Assembly: GCF_049674955.1 (NCBI RefSeq)
Contig: NZ_CP187232.1
Span: forward strand, 7,130,001-7,194,000
DNA length: 64,000 nucleotides
Source of the DNA: Sphaerisporangium viridialbum
Lineage (GTDB): Bacteria > Actinomycetota > Actinomycetes > Streptosporangiales > Streptosporangiaceae
Direction of reading: 5' to 3'
The translations under genes were made by a program, and so were the position numbers. The notes under the pieces were generated by a model. It was not told where the DNA came from. It made no database searches and saw only the letters and a list, made by a program, of their open reading frames with translations. Each line of letters begins with the position of its first letter. Within the stretch, counting starts at the first letter, position 1. Positions 43,442-51,653 of this stretch are shown here, piece by piece.

Positions 43442-43870
43442 ATGCAAAGGACCAGTTCCCCCGCCGATCTGACCTGGTTGCTGGACGACCTGGTCTCGCG
43501 GGTGAGGGAAGCCGAGCACGGGATCGTCCTGTCCACCGACGGCCTGCTCCTCGCCACGTCGCGAGGTCTCGGCAAGGCAGACGCCGAGCACCTGTCGGCC
43601 GTGGCGGCGGGGATCCAGAGCCTCGCCCAGGGGGCCAGCGAGCGGTTCGGCGGCGGAGCCGTACGCCAGACCATCATCGCGCTGAAATCGGCGTACCTGG
43701 TGGTGACGGTGGCGGGCGAGGGCGCGTGCCTGGCGGTCCTGTGCGCCCACGACGCCGACGTGGGCCTGGTCGCCTACGAGATGGCCATGCTGGTTACCCG
43801 GGTCGGACAGTACCTCACCTCGCCCGCACGCTCGGAGAACCCTTCACCAAGGAATGAGGGCGCCCTATGA
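43442..43870 (+). CDS. cvnB: Roadblock/LC7-domain protein CvnB
   Basis: 142 residues from ATG at 43442 (a GTG 3 nt upstream is possible). Complete roadblock/LC7 fold: DLTWLLDDLVSRVREAEHGI, STDGLLLATSRGL, YLVVTVAGEGACLAVL. In conservons it associates with the kinase-like CvnA and the GTPase CvnD, probably as a regulator of the GTPase. Overlaps cvnC by 4 nt. Confidence 0.95.
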   Translation: MQRTSSPADLTWLLDDLVSRVREAEHGIVLSTDGLLLATSRGLGKADAEHLSAVAAGIQSLAQGASERFGGGAVRQTIIALKSAYLVVTVAGEGACLAVLCAHDADVGLVAYEMAMLVTRVGQYLTSPARSENPSPRNEGAL

Positions 43871-44256
43871 CGAGCCTCTCCGACGACCCCGCTGACGAAC
43901 AGTGGCTCGACGACGAGGCCGGACGCATCGTCCGCCCGTACGTGATGACGCGCGGGCGCACGCAGCCGAGCCGAGGTCAGATCGACCTGATCACCCTCGT
44001 GGTGACCATCAACCCGGCGATCGCGGCGGAGCCCGGCATCGGGCCCGAGCACCACACCATCGTCAGGCTCTGCGACCGGCCGCTTTCGGTCGCCGAGATC
44101 GCCGCGCACCTGGACCTGCCGGCCGGCACCGTCCGAGTGCTGCTCGGCGACCTCGTCGACCGGGGCTTCGTCGCCATCCAGGAGCCCGTGCGCGAGATGG
44201 ACGTTCTCGATCTGGAAACCTACAAGGCGGTGCTCAATGGACTCCGGACGCTCTAA
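43867..44256 (+). CDS. cvnC: DUF742 protein CvnC
   Basis: 129 residues, DUF742 winged-helix-like family: VRPYVMTRGRTQPS, IDLITLVVTI, EHHTIVRLCDRPLSVAEIAA, and the closing LDLETYKAVLNGLRTL. Coupled by overlap to cvnB (4 nt) and cvnD (20 nt), the standard conservon order. Confidence 0.95.
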   Translation: MTSLSDDPADEQWLDDEAGRIVRPYVMTRGRTQPSRGQIDLITLVVTINPAIAAEPGIGPEHHTIVRLCDRPLSVAEIAAHLDLPAGTVRVLLGDLVDRGFVAIQEPVREMDVLDLETYKAVLNGLRTL

Positions 44257-44857
44257 CCGCGACGTCGGACGGGTGAAGCTGCCCACCGCGATCAAGATCC
44301 TGATCGCGGGCGGGTTCGGGGCCGGCAAGACGACCATGGTCGGCTCGGTGTCGGAGACCCGGCCGCTGCGCACCGAGGAGCTGCTGACCGACCGGGGCGT
44401 CGGCGTGGACGACCTGTCGGGCGTGGAGGCCAAGAAGACGACCACGGTCGCGATGGACTTCGGCCGCATCTCGATCGGCGACGCCCACGTGCTCTACCTG
44501 TTCGGCACCCCGGGCCAGGAGCGGTTCTGGTTCGTCTGGGACGAGCTGGCGCTGGGCGCGATGGGCGCCGTGGTGATCGCCGACACCCGCCGTCTGGCCG
44601 ACTGCTTCCCGTCGGTCGACTACTTCGAGCGGCGCGGCACGCCGTTCGTCGTCGCGGTGAACTGCTTCGAGGGCGCCAAGCGCTACGACCTCGAGGAGAT
44701 CCGGATGGCGCTGGACCTGGGCCCGAACATCCCTGTCGTGCTGTGCGACGCGCGGCAGAAGGATTCGAGCAAGAAGGTGCTGGTCGCCCTGGTCGAGCAC
44801 GCCATGGAGGCCCGCGCCGCCAAGCCCCTCTCCACCCAGGCCCCCGCCACCCGCTGA
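44237..44857 (+). CDS. cvnD: Small GTPase-like protein CvnD
   Basis: 206 residues. Walker A GGFGAGKTTMVG, switch II GTPGQERFW, and NCFEGA at the base-recognition position, where Ras-type NKxD is not obvious, as in other CvnD/MglA-like proteins. A signalling switch expected to bind CvnA-C. Start ATG at 44237 lies inside cvnC. Ends 2 bp before the convergent Fic/Doc-like gene. Confidence 0.94.
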   Translation: MDSGRSNRDVGRVKLPTAIKILIAGGFGAGKTTMVGSVSETRPLRTEELLTDRGVGVDDLSGVEAKKTTTVAMDFGRISIGDAHVLYLFGTPGQERFWFVWDELALGAMGAVVIADTRRLADCFPSVDYFERRGTPFVVAVNCFEGAKRYDLEEIRMALDLGPNIPVVLCDARQKDSSKKVLVALVEHAMEARAAKPLSTQAPATR

Positions 44858-44859
44858 TC

Positions 44860-45183
44860 TCAGCGCATCGCCTCCGCCAGCCACCCCCCGAGCTCGCGCA
44901 CCCCCAGCTCACCCCGCCGCACCGAGTCGAGCACGTCCACGGCACCCGCCGGATCGACCTTCGGCATGAGCACGCCGTTGACGCTCAGGTATCGCATGGC
45001 CACTATCCAGGCGAAGGTCCGATTGCGCTCGTCCAGTGCCTCGACTCTCAGCAAACTGTGAAGGAGAGCGGCCGACTTCGCCGCGATGGTCGGGTAGACG
45101 TCGTCACCCACCACGGTTCCGGAGTGGCGTGCCTCCGCGGCGATCAGGGCTCCATAGTCGACGACGCGGGGATCACCGGGCAT
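44860..45183 (-). CDS. Fic/Doc-like protein with a degenerate active-site loop
   Basis: 107 residues resembling death-on-curing toxins: YPTIAAKSAALLHSLLR, then EALDERNRTFAWIVAMRYLS at the position where active Doc proteins carry HxxxDGNKR. Here the His is replaced by Glu and the Gly-Asn-Lys is changed to Arg-Asn-Arg, so kinase/AMPylation activity is doubtful. GGAGG lies only 2 nt before the ATG. I see no antitoxin gene on this strand upstream. Either an inactivated relic or a diverged member with another role. Confidence 0.6.
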   Translation of the reverse strand: MPGDPRVVDYGALIAAEARHSGTVVGDDVYPTIAAKSAALLHSLLRVEALDERNRTFAWIVAMRYLSVNGVLMPKVDPAGAVDVLDSVRRGELGVRELGGWLAEAMR

Positions 45184-45346
45184 CCCCTCCGCCAGAAGCA
45201 GATGGTAATCGGACGGTCACGATCGCGCACCGCATTACTTGAGGCTTTACCGCATCCACGCGAGTGGTCGGCGTTTGCAATAGAAAGCGTGTGCAATTAT
45301 TGAGGACGACCCCCCAAGTATCTGGCAACCGCCTGGAGGCTCGGGC

Positions 45347-46141
45347 ATGCACATCGACCTGACCGGCCGCACCGCGCTCGTCACCGGATCCACCTCCGGC
45401 ATCGGCCACGCCATCGCCACCGCGTTCGCACGAGCGGGCGCCCGGGTCGTGGTCAACGGGCGTGACGAGAGGCGCACGGACGAGGCCGCCGCCCGCATCC
45501 GCGCGGAGACCGGCAATCCCGAGGTCCACCCGGTCGCCGCCGACGTCGGCACCGAGGAGGGCGCCGAAGCGCTCATCGCCGCCGAGCCGGACGTGGACAT
45601 CCTGGTCAACAACGCAGGCATCTTCGCCGCGACGCCGGTCTTCGAGATCCCCGACGAGGAGTGGCTGCGCTACTTCGAGGTCAACGTCCTCAGCGGCGTC
45701 CGCCTGGCCCGTCACCACACCCCCCGCATGGTGGGGCGCGGCTGGGGGCGGGTGGTGTTCGTCAGCAGCGAGTCCGCGGTCCATCCTTCGACCGAGATGG
45801 TGCACTACAGCATGACCAAGACGGCCCAGCTCGCGATCTCGCGAGGCATCGCGCAGGCCGTGCCGGCCACCGGCGTCACGGTGAACTCCGTGCTCCCAGG
45901 CCCCACCCTCACTCCGGGCGTGGAGAAGTTCATCGCCGATCGGGTCGGCCCGGGCGTGCCCTTCGAGGAGGCCGAACGACGCTTCATCGCCGAGGAGCGC
46001 CCGACCTCGCTCCTCGGACGGCTGGCCCGCCCGGAGGAGGTCGCCGACCTGGTGCTGTACGTCAGCTCCGAGCAGGCGTCCGCGACCACAGGAGCCGCCC
46101 TGCGCGTCGACGGCGGTGTCATCCCCACCCTGATTCCCTGA
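45347..46141 (+). CDS. SDR-family oxidoreductase (FabG-like)
   Basis: 264 residues, classical SDR: VTGSTSGIGHAIA, ILVNNAGIFAA, VVFVSSESAVH and Tyr-x3-Lys in VHYSMTKTAQ, then VNSVLPGPTLTPG and a C-terminal ATTGAALRVDGG. NAD(P)-linked ketone/alcohol conversion. GGAGG is 7 nt upstream of the ATG. Followed 92 bp later by an aldo-keto reductase on the same strand; a joint detoxification or metabolite-reduction role is possible. Confidence 0.92.
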   Translation: MHIDLTGRTALVTGSTSGIGHAIATAFARAGARVVVNGRDERRTDEAAARIRAETGNPEVHPVAADVGTEEGAEALIAAEPDVDILVNNAGIFAATPVFEIPDEEWLRYFEVNVLSGVRLARHHTPRMVGRGWGRVVFVSSESAVHPSTEMVHYSMTKTAQLAISRGIAQAVPATGVTVNSVLPGPTLTPGVEKFIADRVGPGVPFEEAERRFIAEERPTSLLGRLARPEEVADLVLYVSSEQASATTGAALRVDGGVIPTLIP

Positions 46142-46233
46142 GCGCACGGTTTGCCCCACCCCTGACCGGGGAGAGCATTCCGGGTGCCCGTTCGGTACTA
46201 AGAACCACAAAGCGATCAAGTTAGGCGATATAC

Positions 46234-47058
46234 ATGTCACCCGTACCCAACGTCACGCTTAACAACGACGTGCGGATCCCGCAGCTCGGTTTCGGAGTCT
46301 TCCAGGTGCCCGAGCCGGAGACCGTCGCCGCCGTCACCAGCGCCCTTGAGACCGGCTACCGCAGCATCGACACGGCCGCCATCTACGGCAACGAGAAGGC
46401 CGTCGGCACCGCCCTCGCCAAGGCGGGCCTGCCGCGCGAGGAGGTCTTCGTCACCACCAAGCTGTGGAACAGCGCCCAGGGGTACGACTCCACCCTGGCC
46501 GCCTTCGACGCCAGCCTCGCGAAGCTCCAGCTCGACCACATCGACCTCTACCTGATCCACTGGCCCACCCCGGCCAAGGACCGCTACCTGGACACCTGGC
46601 GCGCCTTCGAGAAGCTGTACGCCGACGGCCGCGTCCGTGCCATCGGCGTGTCCAACTTCCACCCGGCCCACCTGCGGCGGCTGCTGGACGAGACCGAGAT
46701 CGTGCCCGTTCTCAACCAGATCGAGCTCCACCCCAACCTGCAGCAGGCCGAGCTGCGCGCCTTCCACGCCGAGCACGGCATCGCCACCGAGGCCTGGAGC
46801 CCGCTGGCACAGGGAGCGCTGCTCAAGGACCCGGTGATCACCTCCATCGCCGAACGACACGGCAGGACCCCCGCCCAGGTGATCCTCCGCTGGCACCTCC
46901 AGCTCGGGAACGTCGTCATCCCGAAGTCGGTCACCCCCTCGCGCATCCGGGAGAACTTCGACGTCTTCGGCTTCACCCTCACCGACGACGACCTCGCGGC
47001 CATCGAGCCCCTCGACAACGGCACCCGCACCGGCCCGAACCCCGACACCTTCAACTGA
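46234..47058 (+). CDS. Aldo/keto reductase
   Basis: 274 residues, complete AKR5-type enzyme: LGFGVFQVPEPETV, SIDTAAIYGNE (Asp and Tyr of the tetrad), VTTKLWNS (Lys), LYLIHWPTP (His), VIPKSVTPSRIREN (NADPH 2'-phosphate binding). Resembles 2,5-diketo-gluconate/methylglyoxal reductases. A -10-like TACTAA about 40 bp upstream suggests its own promoter. Confidence 0.93.
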   Translation: MSPVPNVTLNNDVRIPQLGFGVFQVPEPETVAAVTSALETGYRSIDTAAIYGNEKAVGTALAKAGLPREEVFVTTKLWNSAQGYDSTLAAFDASLAKLQLDHIDLYLIHWPTPAKDRYLDTWRAFEKLYADGRVRAIGVSNFHPAHLRRLLDETEIVPVLNQIELHPNLQQAELRAFHAEHGIATEAWSPLAQGALLKDPVITSIAERHGRTPAQVILRWHLQLGNVVIPKSVTPSRIRENFDVFGFTLTDDDLAAIEPLDNGTRTGPNPDTFN

Positions 47059-47138
47059 CGCACGGGCGGAGGCGGCTTCCGGCCCGGCGCCCCCCGCGGG
47101 CCGCTGCCGCGTGGGGGAGGTCACCGCTTGAGAGATTT

Positions 47139-47249
47139 GGGCCCTTCCCTGGCCGGCGATCCCCAGGAGTGCCTACCCTGGGCCCTTCCCTGGCCGGCGA
47201 TCCCCAGGAGTGCCTACCCTGGGCCCTTCCCTGGCCGGCGATCCCCAGG
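47139..47249. repeat. 41-bp direct tandem repeat, 2.7 identical copies
   Basis: Units at 47139-47179 and 47180-47220 are identical and a third of 29 bp covers 47221-47249. Each begins GGGCCCTTCCCTGGCCGGCG and contains the self-complementary pair CCTGG...CCAGG 10 bp apart. Perfect identity shows recent duplication. Confidence 0.93.
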
Positions 47250-47503
47250 TGGACCGGGCCGCGCGGCGGCTGGTGGGGCCTCGCCTTCCGGTTGTGGGTG
47301 GGCAATGGTCTGGGTGGGAAGCAACGGGTCACCACGGCACGCGGATCACGGGAGGGCTGTTGACCATGTCACCGGCCGCACATCTCGCCGTACACCCCAC
47401 CTTCAACTGACGTACGAACGCTCCCACCCACCCCCGGACCCGGCGCCACCCCCAGGCCAGGCGTCTCCCCGCCGGGCCATACCCCCCGTACGTACGCCGT
47501 GGC

Positions 47504-47509
47504 TAGGCT
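47504..47509 (+). promoter_or_regulatory. Probable leaderless -10 element for the phosphotransferase gene
   Basis: TAGGCT lies with its 3' end 6 nt before the GTG at 47516, the spacing seen for actinobacterial leaderless transcripts; no Shine-Dalgarno sequence is present. Confidence 0.5.
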
Positions 47510-47515
47510 GCGGGT

Positions 47516-48445
47516 GTGATCGACGAGATTCGCGCGCTGCTGACCCGTCACCTGCCCGGCCGCGAGGTCCGATCCATCACCAAGCTCGGCGAGGGATTGG
47601 ACAACGTCGCCTACGAGGTCGACCACGAGCCGATCACCCCGGGAAGCCCGGTCGCCGGGGGAAGCCCGGTCGCTGGAGGAAGCCTGATCGCTGGAGGAAG
47701 CCTGATCGTCCGGGGAAGCAAGGAGGCCGACCCCGCCGCCCGGGCGGAAGCGATCCGGCGCGAGGCCGAACTACTCGCCGTGGTGGCCCGGTTGTCCCCT
47801 CTGCCGGTCCCGGAACCGGTGTTCGCCGACGTGGACGCGGGGTTCCTCGCGTACGTCAAGCTCCCCGGCGTTCCCCTGATCGGCCATCCGGTAGCGGAGC
47901 CAGCGCGGCTGGCGGCCCCGCTGGGCGGATTCCTCAGCAGCATGCACCAGGCTCCCGTGGCCGAGATGGAGAAACTGGCCCCGCAGGACTTCTTTCCCCT
48001 GGCCTCCTGGAGAGACGACGCCGAACGGGACTACCGGAAGATCGTGCCGCACGTGCCGGCGGCGGCTCGTCCCCTGGTCGAGGACTTCCTCGGCCGCACG
48101 CCACCGGCCGAGCCCCCTGCCGTAGCGTTCTGCCACAACGACCTCGGCGGCGAGCACCTGCTGGTGGACGTCCGGGCGAGCACCATCACGGGCGTCATCG
48201 ACTGGACCGACGCGGCAATCACCGATCCGGCCTGCGACCTCGCGCTGATCTACCGCGACCTCGGCCCGGAGATCTTCGACCTGACGCTGTCCCACTACGA
48301 CGCCCGTTTCGACGACGCCGACCGCGAGCGCGCCACCTTCTATGCCCGCTGCTCACTCCTGGAGGACCTCGCGTACGGCGTGACCACCGGAGCTTCCCTC
48401 TACACGCACTCCGCCCTGGCCCACCTGACCCGGACCTTCAAATAA
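47516..48445 (+). CDS. Aminoglycoside-phosphotransferase-family kinase
   Basis: 309 residues, APH/choline-kinase fold: N-lobe ITKLGEGLDNVAYEV, catalytic loop FCHNDLGGEHLLVD (Asp and Asn) and metal site GVIDWTDAAITDPACDLA. It phosphorylates a small molecule, possibly an antibiotic; resistance cannot be deduced. Residues 43-66, between two N-lobe strands, are four copies of a six-residue repeat (GSPVAG/GSLIAG) from an 18-bp DNA repeat, an insertion that likely extends a loop near the ATP site. Confidence 0.85.
   Translation: MIDEIRALLTRHLPGREVRSITKLGEGLDNVAYEVDHEPITPGSPVAGGSPVAGGSLIAGGSLIVRGSKEADPAARAEAIRREAELLAVVARLSPLPVPEPVFADVDAGFLAYVKLPGVPLIGHPVAEPARLAAPLGGFLSSMHQAPVAEMEKLAPQDFFPLASWRDDAERDYRKIVPHVPAAARPLVEDFLGRTPPAEPPAVAFCHNDLGGEHLLVDVRASTITGVIDWTDAAITDPACDLALIYRDLGPEIFDLTLSHYDARFDDADRERATFYARCSLLEDLAYGVTTGASLYTHSALAHLTRTFK
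47642..47713. repeat. 18-bp in-frame tandem repeats in the phosphotransferase gene
   Basis: Four 18-bp units at 47642, 47660, 47678 and 47696 (first unit GGAAGCCCGGTCGCCGGG), grading from GSPVAG to GSLIAG/GSLIVR. Probably variable between strains. Confidence 0.88.
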
Positions 48446-48510
48446 ACCCGCCTTCTACGGTTTGGGAATTGAAGACTTCGCCCTCCCGGCACCCACGCCG
48501 CCTACCGGGG

Positions 48511-49932
48511 TCACCTCTGTCTACTTAGCAGTTGCGCCAGTAGCGTCAGGAGCGCGAATCCCAGGATGACCGCCACTCCCGGATATAGCTCAGCCAACCG
48601 CGTACCGGGCACGATCGCGACGGTGACGACCGCGAGGCCGAAGGCGCCGCCGACCTGCAGTGAGCTGGTGAGCAGCCCGGCGGCGACTCCTTGCTCGTGG
48701 TCGGCCACCCCGCTGGTGCCGGCGACCATCAGGGCCGAGATGCTGAGCGCGAAACCGAGACCCCACAACAGCGACGCGGGCAGCAGTACCGTCCAAAGGT
48801 CCGGCTCAGGGCCGATACGCAGCATCAACAGGTAACTCGGAACGAATGACACGAGCCCGACCAGCAGCACCTTGGTCACGCCGAACCTGTTCATCAGGGC
48901 CCCGAGTTTGGGCCCGATGACGACCACCATGAGTCCCGCGGGCAGCAGCACCAACGCCATCTGCCACGGCCGCCAACCGTGCAGGTTCTGCAAGTACAAG
49001 GCGAGCAGGAACTGAAAACCCATGGCGCCGCCGTACAGAAGGGCAGCACTGACGTTGGCGGCCACCAAGCTCCGGTTGCGGAATATGCCCAGTCGAATCA
49101 GCGGTTCCCTCACCGTGCGCTCGATCACAATGAAAGCAGCGAGCAACAGTCCGGACAGGGCGAATCCGCCTATCGTCCGCAGCGACGTCCATCCGGAATC
49201 CGCTGCGGAGGACACAGTGAAGACGAGCAGCAACATCCCGGCGAGCAGGGTCACGGCGCCGCCGAGGTCGAGTCGCGCCCGTTCGGTGCGCGGCGGGTCG
49301 GGCGGCAGGAAGCGCAATGCGCCCACCAGGATCAGCAGGGCGATCGGGATCGGCAGCAGGAAGGTGGCCCGCCAGTTCAGCGCCGCGAGCAGGCCACCTA
49401 TCAGCAGCCCGGAGGAGTATCCCGACGCCTCGAAGACGTTGAAGATTCCGAACGCCTTGTTCCGTTGCGGGCCTTCGGGAAAGGTCGTGGTCAGCACCGA
49501 CATGGCCGCCGGCGCGGTGAAAGCCGCGGCCATGCCCTTGATGAAGCGCGAGACGATCAGCAGGACCGCGTCATCGGCGAGTGTGCCGAGTAGTGACACA
49601 AGCGCGAACACGGCCATCGCGAACACCAGCACCCGCCGCCGGCCGAACAGGTCAGCGCATCGTCCGCCCAGCAAGAGGAAACTGCCGAACGCCAGGATGT
49701 AGGCGCCCGCCAACCACTGCGCCGCGGCTGCGCTCATCCCGAACTCATGCTGGATTTCCGGAATCGCCACAGTGATCATCGAGATGTCAAGCCCATCGAG
49801 CAGGATCACCCCGCTACAGATGAGGAGCGCGACCCACAACCGCGCCGACCAACGCAGGGGATCATCCTTCTGGACCGCGGGTGCCGCCAAGGAGTCGGCT
49901 TCTGGTCGCTCTTGCGCGAAATGTTTGCTCAC
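48511..49932 (-). CDS. MFS drug-efflux transporter (DHA2, 14-helix type)
   Basis: 473 residues, about 14 transmembrane helices. Motif A-like LLGGRCADLFGRRRVLVFA, motif C-like region FEASGYSSGLLIGGLL, N-terminal LDGLDISMITVAIPEI typical of QacA/EmrB-like proton antiporters. GTG at 49932 directly follows a promoter typical of MerR control, and the MerR gene is divergent, so the pump is probably induced by its substrate. Confidence 0.92.
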   Translation of the reverse strand: MSKHFAQERPEADSLAAPAVQKDDPLRWSARLWVALLICSGVILLDGLDISMITVAIPEIQHEFGMSAAAAQWLAGAYILAFGSFLLLGGRCADLFGRRRVLVFAMAVFALVSLLGTLADDAVLLIVSRFIKGMAAAFTAPAAMSVLTTTFPEGPQRNKAFGIFNVFEASGYSSGLLIGGLLAALNWRATFLLPIPIALLILVGALRFLPPDPPRTERARLDLGGAVTLLAGMLLLVFTVSSAADSGWTSLRTIGGFALSGLLLAAFIVIERTVREPLIRLGIFRNRSLVAANVSAALLYGGAMGFQFLLALYLQNLHGWRPWQMALVLLPAGLMVVVIGPKLGALMNRFGVTKVLLVGLVSFVPSYLLMLRIGPEPDLWTVLLPASLLWGLGFALSISALMVAGTSGVADHEQGVAAGLLTSSLQVGGAFGLAVVTVAIVPGTRLAELYPGVAVILGFALLTLLAQLLSRQR

Positions 49933-49938
49933 GGCGCG

Positions 49939-49970
49939 ACGTTAAGGCTTCACATCGATTGGAAGGTCAA
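49939..49970 (-). promoter_or_regulatory. MerR-type promoter of the MFS gene (long spacer)
   Basis: On the minus strand TTGACC (49965-49970) and TAACGT (49939-49944) are separated by 20 bp, longer than the normal 17, with partial symmetry (CTTC/GAAG) in the spacer. This is the layout that MerR-family activators untwist. The -10 ends 6 nt before the GTG of the MFS gene, so the message would be leaderless. Confidence 0.55.
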
Positions 49971-49990
49971 CCCCAGATAGGGCGGGTCAC

Positions 49991-50335
49991 ATGCTGATCG
50001 GAGAGTTGTCCCGGCGTACCGGGGTCAGTCCGCGGTTGCTGCGGTACTACGAGGCGCAGGGATTGCTCGACATCCGGCGTGATCCGAACGGTTACCGCGT
50101 CTACGACGAGGACTCGTTGATCACCGTGCGGAAGGTTCGCGCCTTGCTGAACGCGGGCCTGTCCACCGAGGTGATCCGTGTGGTGCTGCCGTGCACCCGG
50201 GGTGACCAGCCGGAGTTCGACTGGTGCGCGGACCTGCGGGCCATCATGGACCGGGAGTTGGCGGCCATGGACGAACGCATCGACGGCCTCCAACGGAGCC
50301 GCGGCACCCTCGCCGGCTACCTGGCGCAGCCCTGA
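49991..50335 (+). CDS. MerR-family transcriptional regulator
   Basis: 114 residues: winged-helix MLIGELSRRTGVSPRLLRYY, second half NGYRVYDEDSL, then a dimerisation helix (ELAAMDERIDGLQRSRGTLA). One Cys in VVLPCTRG and one in DWCADL could sense a ligand or metal, but no clear metal site. Divergent from and probably controlling the MFS pump through the 58-bp shared region. Confidence 0.92.
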   Translation: MLIGELSRRTGVSPRLLRYYEAQGLLDIRRDPNGYRVYDEDSLITVRKVRALLNAGLSTEVIRVVLPCTRGDQPEFDWCADLRAIMDRELAAMDERIDGLQRSRGTLAGYLAQP

Positions 50336-50364
50336 GCCCTCACACGGGCGAACGCGCCACTCAT

Positions 50365-50580
50365 CTACCGTCGGGATGTCCCAGCGACAACCTCTGTGAG
50401 GAAGCGCGTCCACTCACGCGGGGGGAAGATCAACGCCGGACCGTGGGGGTTCTTGCTGTCACGAACAGCGACCACTCCAGACAGATTAGTCGCCACTTCA
50501 ACGCATTGACCCCCGCTGTCCCCGGAGCGAGACGACTTCCGCCACCGTGCACTGCTCAGGTCAAAGCTCTTCACGTCCAT
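50365..50580 (-). CDS. DUF397 protein (locus 1)
   Basis: 71 residues with the DUF397 core: ARWRKSSRSGDSGGQCVEVA, VAVRDSKNPHGPALIF and a final WTRFLTEV. It overlaps the XRE gene by 10 nt. In Streptomyces these small proteins are partners of WhiJ-like regulators (AbaA orfD, BldB-associated families) and affect development; exact role unknown. Confidence 0.93.
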   Translation of the reverse strand: MDVKSFDLSSARWRKSSRSGDSGGQCVEVATNLSGVVAVRDSKNPHGPALIFPPREWTRFLTEVVAGTSRR

Positions 50581-51392
50581 TGCCCCATCGCCTCCTTGAT
50601 CATTTTATTGGAGAGGTGTTCGGGATATGCCGATGCCCGTATGGTGTCATAACGCAACCAAACATGCGCTACCGCATCACGATCTGTCGTGACGTTGCCC
50701 TCGACCGATGACTCAACGTTTATGACGTCAGGCTCTCCTCCAGGAAGCTGAGCAATCATGAAGGCACTCATCATGCCTGTCATACATTCGGCGGCGACGA
50801 TCTGAATGGTCACCTTAGGATGTTGCGAAATCTCCAAAAGGTAACCGAGTTGTTCGCGCATGGTCGTTGAGTCACCAACCGTACGCCGCAGCACGTACTC
50901 GTCGACGAGCGCCCACACCATAGGCGGAGATTCCCCACCAAGGATGGTCTTGCGTCGCATGCGGCTGTGTAGTCGCTCTTCAACCTCCTCCGGAGTGATA
51001 CCTGGCGCCCCTCCGAAGACGTATCGCGCGTATGCCTCCGTCTGGAGCAGGCCGGGTACCAGAAGGGGATCCCACGTACGGAGGACCGTGGCGCGGGGCT
51101 CGATCTCCTCCAGCCAGCGGGCGAACCAGGCCGGTCCCGGGGTCTGGAGCATGAACTGGTAGAGGCGGTCGAAGTGGCCGTCTATCCCGAAGATCTGATC
51201 GCACTGCTGCACGAACTCGGGCGATGGTGGGCGTTCGCCGCGCTCGATTTTTCCAATCATGTCCGGACTATAAGTGGTTCGTTCGCTGAGTTGCGGCTGG
51301 GAAAGTCCGATCTTCTTACGGCAACGACGCAACTCGCTGCCGAAGAACGCACGCGGGCTCATATTCGGATCGAGATTGCGCTCACGCCCCAC
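50571..51392 (-). CDS. WhiJ-like XRE regulator with DUF5753 domain (locus 1)
   Basis: 273 residues: HTH (FFGSELRRCRKKIGLSQPQL, SPDMIGKIERGERPP) followed by DUF5753 from about residue 95 (WDPLLVPGLLQTEAYARYVF; VDEYVLRRTVGDSTTMREQL). GTG at 51392 has GGAGG 5 nt upstream; ATG at 51362 is an alternative. Forms an operon with the DUF397 gene and is divergent from a small protein and an ATP-binding protein, the WhiJ/AbaA arrangement. Confidence 0.92.
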   Translation of the reverse strand: MGRERNLDPNMSPRAFFGSELRRCRKKIGLSQPQLSERTTYSPDMIGKIERGERPPSPEFVQQCDQIFGIDGHFDRLYQFMLQTPGPAWFARWLEEIEPRATVLRTWDPLLVPGLLQTEAYARYVFGGAPGITPEEVEERLHSRMRRKTILGGESPPMVWALVDEYVLRRTVGDSTTMREQLGYLLEISQHPKVTIQIVAAECMTGMMSAFMIAQLPGGEPDVINVESSVEGNVTTDRDAVAHVWLRYDTIRASAYPEHLSNKMIKEAMGQWT

Positions 51393-51653
51393 GAGACCCT
51401 CCCGAATCAGCGGAACCAGGTTATTGCGAAGTCTGGCACGCGTACGCAGACACCGGTCACGATAATTCGGACCTGATCCGGACAGCGATCTGTCGCCACA
51501 CCGTCATTACTTTCCGCCATGAGAACTAACGGTGGGTAGGCATTCTGGGAGCGCGGCCGACTGGCGGGTGGATGCGTTCGCAAGCCATCCGGGCCGCTGT
51601 CACATCGGACGCGACCGGAGCTCGGGGGGCCTTCGGCGACCAAGGAGGCGATC

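Larger units (their letters stand above)
47059..47515. other. Gene-free region with 41-bp tandem repeats
   Basis: Downstream of the aldo-keto reductase and upstream of the phosphotransferase. It holds the 41-bp array (47139-47249) and a -10 element at 47504-47509. Frames through the array repeat the same peptide and have no start with a ribosome-binding site, so I do not call a gene. Confidence 0.65.

Noticed and set aside
45173..45346. Antitoxin gene upstream of the Doc-like ORF
   Set aside because: No minus-strand frame with start, ribosome-binding site and plausible composition ends near 45183.
47139..47249. CRISPR array
   Set aside because: The 41-bp units are directly adjacent with no spacers; no cas genes are present.
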